Shown piece after piece: positions 15,115 to 17,114 of a stretch of 17,114 nt of DNA. Every line of letters begins with the position of its first letter. Positions within the stretch are counted from its first letter, which is position 1. This stretch comes from a bacterium. GTDB taxonomy: Bacteria > Babelota > Babeliae > Babelales > Vermiphilaceae. A program made the position numbers and the translations under genes. The stretch is taken from contig JAKAUA010000030.1 of the NCBI GenBank assembly GCA_021827875.1, positions 1-17,114 of the forward strand. The letters are read 5' to 3'. The notes under the pieces were generated by a model, which was not told the DNA's origin, did no database searches, and worked only from the letters and a program-made list of their open reading frames with translations.

Positions 15115-15531
15115 TTATGTAAGACTTTCAAGACAGTCTTTGCATGCTTCTGCGCAATTAGACAATGTTTTGATATTGTTTTGTGCAGAAGGAACACAGT
15201 GGCTATCGCCCGATTTACATTCGCGTACCGTGTTGTGACATACTTGAATGCATTTCTCGCAAGCAGCTATGCATTTTTTGCATCGATCTGAGCAGGTCGA
15301 ATCTGAGCATGAGGCAATATGCTTACGACATTCATCTATACAACGCGTACATGCCTGTATGCATTCAATAGAACTATTTACCGTTTTTCCAATTTCTTCA
15401 GCACATGATACTTCATTATTGGTAACACATTTTGCAATTAATTGTTGAAATTCATTAATGGTACTTTCACACAATTCTATGCAATGCTTGCATGCAGTAC
15501 GATGTTCTTTGTTTACGGTATGCTTATTCAT
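15115..15531 (-). CDS. Cys-rich four-helix-bundle copper-binding protein (Csp/DUF326-like)
   Basis: 138 residues from the ATG at 15531, preceded by AAAGGAG six bases upstream; the frame stays open to 15633 but that extension lacks a ribosome site and overlaps the promoter. It holds 21 cysteines in the spacing of the four-helix-bundle copper storage proteins: CKHCIELC near the start, CIQACTRCIDEC, CSDRCKKCIAACEKC and CAEACKDC at the end. In Csp proteins such CxxxC and CxxC helices point thiolates into the bundle and bind many Cu(I) ions. No signal peptide is present, so it would act in the cytosol like Csp3. It stands alone between two terminators; no copper ATPase or CsoR-type regulator is in the window. 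Confidence 0.88.
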   Translation of the reverse strand: MNKHTVNKEHRTACKHCIELCESTINEFQQLIAKCVTNNEVSCAEEIGKTVNSSIECIQACTRCIDECRKHIASCSDSTCSDRCKKCIAACEKCIQVCHNTVRECKSGDSHCVPSAQNNIKTLSNCAEACKDCLESLT

Positions 15532-15583
15532 GACTTCTCCTTTATTTTTCTTTCTTACAACAGAAAACAGATATTTTTTATGT

Positions 15584-15612
15584 AGTATACAAGCAATTGT
15601 AATTGATAAGAA
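15584..15612 (-). promoter_or_regulatory. Candidate promoter of the Cys-rich protein gene
   Basis: On the minus strand TTCTTA (15612-15607) and TATACT (15589-15584) are 17 bases apart, giving an mRNA leader of roughly 45 bases before the ATG at 15531. The -10 box is good, the -35 box weak. I see no clear metal-regulator operator. Confidence 0.4.
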
Positions 15613-15621
15613 ATAGAAGAG

Positions 15622-15657
15622 AATAGATGACACTGTTTTGATTAAGTGCCATCTATT
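15622..15657 (-). terminator. Terminator of the gene ending at 15673
   Basis: On the minus strand AATAGATGGCACT and AGTGTCATCTATT form a 13-pair stem with one G-U around a ten-base loop (15645-15657 with 15622-15634), 15 bases past the stop codon. The tail CTCTTCTATTTC is T-rich but broken, so efficiency is uncertain. Confidence 0.7.
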
Positions 15658-15672
15658 TTGTGAGAATTACTA

Positions 15673-17114
15673 TTACGGTTGATTACTGCTCTTTGCTTTG
15701 CTACTACTACTGCTTGCAGTTGTGCTTGCTATACCCTTTTGTACTTGATCAGGACGCAATAAGCGATGATACACCACATCAAAGCTTCTTTTATGTTGCG
15801 CATTAAAATCTTTGCCAAAAGTATATTCAGCAATGCACGGTATTTTTTGCCCCGTCTTGAGGTTATGACGAATGACTTTGATAATGAGCGTTGTCTTGGG
15901 ATCGTGACCCATTTGTAGGTAAGGCACCAGATCACCGAAATATTGAATCACATAATCGAGCATATGAGCAAAAGTGTGGTCGTGGTCAGTCTTTTTATCG
16001 CCGGTATTTTGGCGCTCGAGAGTGCGGGGGTCCATGTCCAAGCGGCCAAGATGTTGGAACGATGTTGTGGGAATATGATTTAAGGATACAATCAAATCTT
16101 CATTATGTGCAGGGTCGTCGATGGTCACTGTTTTGTTGATGAGGTCGATTTTTGTAACACGACTTTGGTCGTCAGTACCGGCTTGTTCCATGAATGGCGC
16201 AATGTAGGCGTTCCAATTTGCAACAGTGAGTGGAATATTTGTTTTTTGCGTTGCTGTTGGTTCTACATCGATCGATGAGCTTGATGATGCAACAGGTAAT
16301 TTTTTTGAGGTAGTTGGTTTAGATGGTTGTTTTGTTTTACCAGTTTTTTTTGTTGGTTTTTTTGATTCTTCTTCAGCCAACCATAGATCTATATCGGCGA
16401 GTGCCGCTTGTTGGGATTTTGTTTTTGCAGCAGACTCTTCAGCATATTCTTTTCTGATTTGTTCTAGTTGTGGAAATAATTCATTGGTTGGAATATAAAT
16501 ATCATCAACATAATTTTCCGATTCATCTATGAGCTTTAATCCTTCTGATATATTTTTCTTTTCTCCGAATAGACCAAAAAGTTTGGCATAACCTTTAATA
16601 AAATAGTATGATTTTTCAGTGGCTTTTTTAGTCGCAAGGAATTTAAGTCGTTTTTGTAATGCTCCACCATAGAGTATTGATTTTTCGTCATCGGCAGGTA
16701 TATTATCATAACCAAATGTATAGGCTATGTATAATTGTAAATTAGTTAAATCACTGCGATTTCCAGGAAATATTTGTTCTAATTGCCTTATTCCTTCTTT
16801 GATTTTGCCGTCTGCAATTAAATACATGCCATAAATACGTTTAGCATTAGACAATCTTCCATCATTATCAAGTGATTGTGTCATCTGTCTTAATTCATAA
16901 AGTTTTTGCTCGAATTGTACTTTACGTTGTTCATTATCTGTTTTGTGTTTAAGCAACAATTGAAATTGGTATGGTATTCTTGCGTCGTCTGGTAACACAT
17001 CCATATCCCAATATTCTAAAGCTTTATCAAGGTGATTGTCTTGTTCTTCTATAAAAGATAATGTTTCAACAGTGAAAAACATTATAAGACCTATATTTTC
17101 ATCAACAGATCGGA
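15673..17114 (-). CDS. Helical-repeat protein with unknown C-terminal domain, 5' end missing
   Basis: 479 residues are visible and the frame stays open to the right edge. The ATG at 17082 is probably internal: no signal peptide or ribosome site precedes it and the open frame continues as SVDENIGLI. The N-terminal half (to about 220) is helical with TPR-like spacing (NAKRIYGMYLIADGKIKEGI; TNLQLYIAYTFG). A Lys/Thr/Ser/Pro linker (about 245-285, KKPTKKTGKTKQPSKP) follows. The C-terminal domain (about 290-460) has PLTVANWNAYIAPFMEQAG, TDHDHTFAHMLDYVIQYFGD and IAEYTFGKDFNAQHKRSFDV; I do not recognise it. The end is a Ser-rich tail (TTASSSSSKAKSS). Such repeats usually mediate protein contacts; no function is proposed. 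Confidence 0.75.
   Translation of the reverse strand, partial: RSVDENIGLIMFFTVETLSFIEEQDNHLDKALEYWDMDVLPDDARIPYQFQLLLKHKTDNEQRKVQFEQKLYELRQMTQSLDNDGRLSNAKRIYGMYLIADGKIKEGIRQLEQIFPGNRSDLTNLQLYIAYTFGYDNIPADDEKSILYGGALQKRLKFLATKKATEKSYYFIKGYAKLFGLFGEKKNISEGLKLIDESENYVDDIYIPTNELFPQLEQIRKEYAEESAAKTKSQQAALADIDLWLAEEESKKPTKKTGKTKQPSKPTTSKKLPVASSSSSIDVEPTATQKTNIPLTVANWNAYIAPFMEQAGTDDQSRVTKIDLINKTVTIDDPAHNEDLIVSLNHIPTTSFQHLGRLDMDPRTLERQNTGDKKTDHDHTFAHMLDYVIQYFGDLVPYLQMGHDPKTTLIIKVIRHNLKTGQKIPCIAEYTFGKDFNAQHKRSFDVVYHRLLRPDQVQKGIASTTASSSSSKAKSSNQP

Noticed and set aside
15532..15633. Hydrophobic extension making the Cys-rich protein look exported
   Set aside because: The extension covers the candidate promoter and part of the upstream terminator; AAAGGAG marks 15531, giving a cytosolic protein.
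1..17114. CRISPR array, tRNA, rRNA, insertion sequence or prophage
   Set aside because: No regular spaced direct repeats, no transposase or integrase motifs, no cloverleaf or rRNA-like stretch were seen on either strand.

Overview
The window is a low-GC bacterial chromosome segment that mixes conserved housekeeping genes with a block of small, predicted exported proteins I cannot assign to known families. The housekeeping proteins are ordinary bacterial types: DnaE, YebC, YicC, RuvB and a RodA/FtsW-type SEDS protein. The rest are short signal-peptide proteins with charged coiled-coil bodies, Ser/Pro-rich segments and internal duplications. This style resembles host-dependent bacteria of the Dependentiae (TM6/Babeliae) kind. 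That placement is inference from style, not from a marker gene.

Layout. 1-2573 (-): 5' three quarters of dnaE, running off the left edge. 2709-3431 (-): exported protein made of two diverged copies of one unknown domain. 3612-5227 (+): yebC and yicC, 11 nt apart. 5294-8867 (+): five consecutive genes for small exported coiled-coil proteins; four share a layout of signal peptide, an Ala/Gln/Arg/Ser block, an 'SPRKK(W)'-like basic block and a charged helical tail. 9056-11224 (+): a 722-residue exported multidomain protein, followed by a strong intrinsic terminator. 11333-11450: a decayed duplicate of the 3' end of that gene. 11465-12475 (+): two more small exported proteins, the first sharing a 'KNACxRA' module with the middle of the 722-residue protein. 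12526-13554 (-): ruvB, convergent with the island across a two-way terminator. 13555-13867: a weak small ORF ending in a hairpin. 13868-14971 (-): rodA-like gene. 15115-15531 (-): a cytosolic four-helix-bundle Cys-rich copper-binding (Csp/DUF326-like) protein with its own terminator. 15673-17114 (-): a helical-repeat protein with an unrecognised C-terminal domain, open to the right edge.

The main item of interest is the plus-strand exported-protein island, 5294-12475. It shows repeated duplication, divergence, module sharing and gene decay, as expected of a secreted or surface repertoire that may act on a host. No transposase, integrase, tRNA, rRNA or CRISPR array is visible. No gene-free stretch exceeds 300 bases; the largest, 11225-11464, holds a terminator and the gene relic. 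The only other long weak stretch, 13555-13867, holds the doubtful small ORF.
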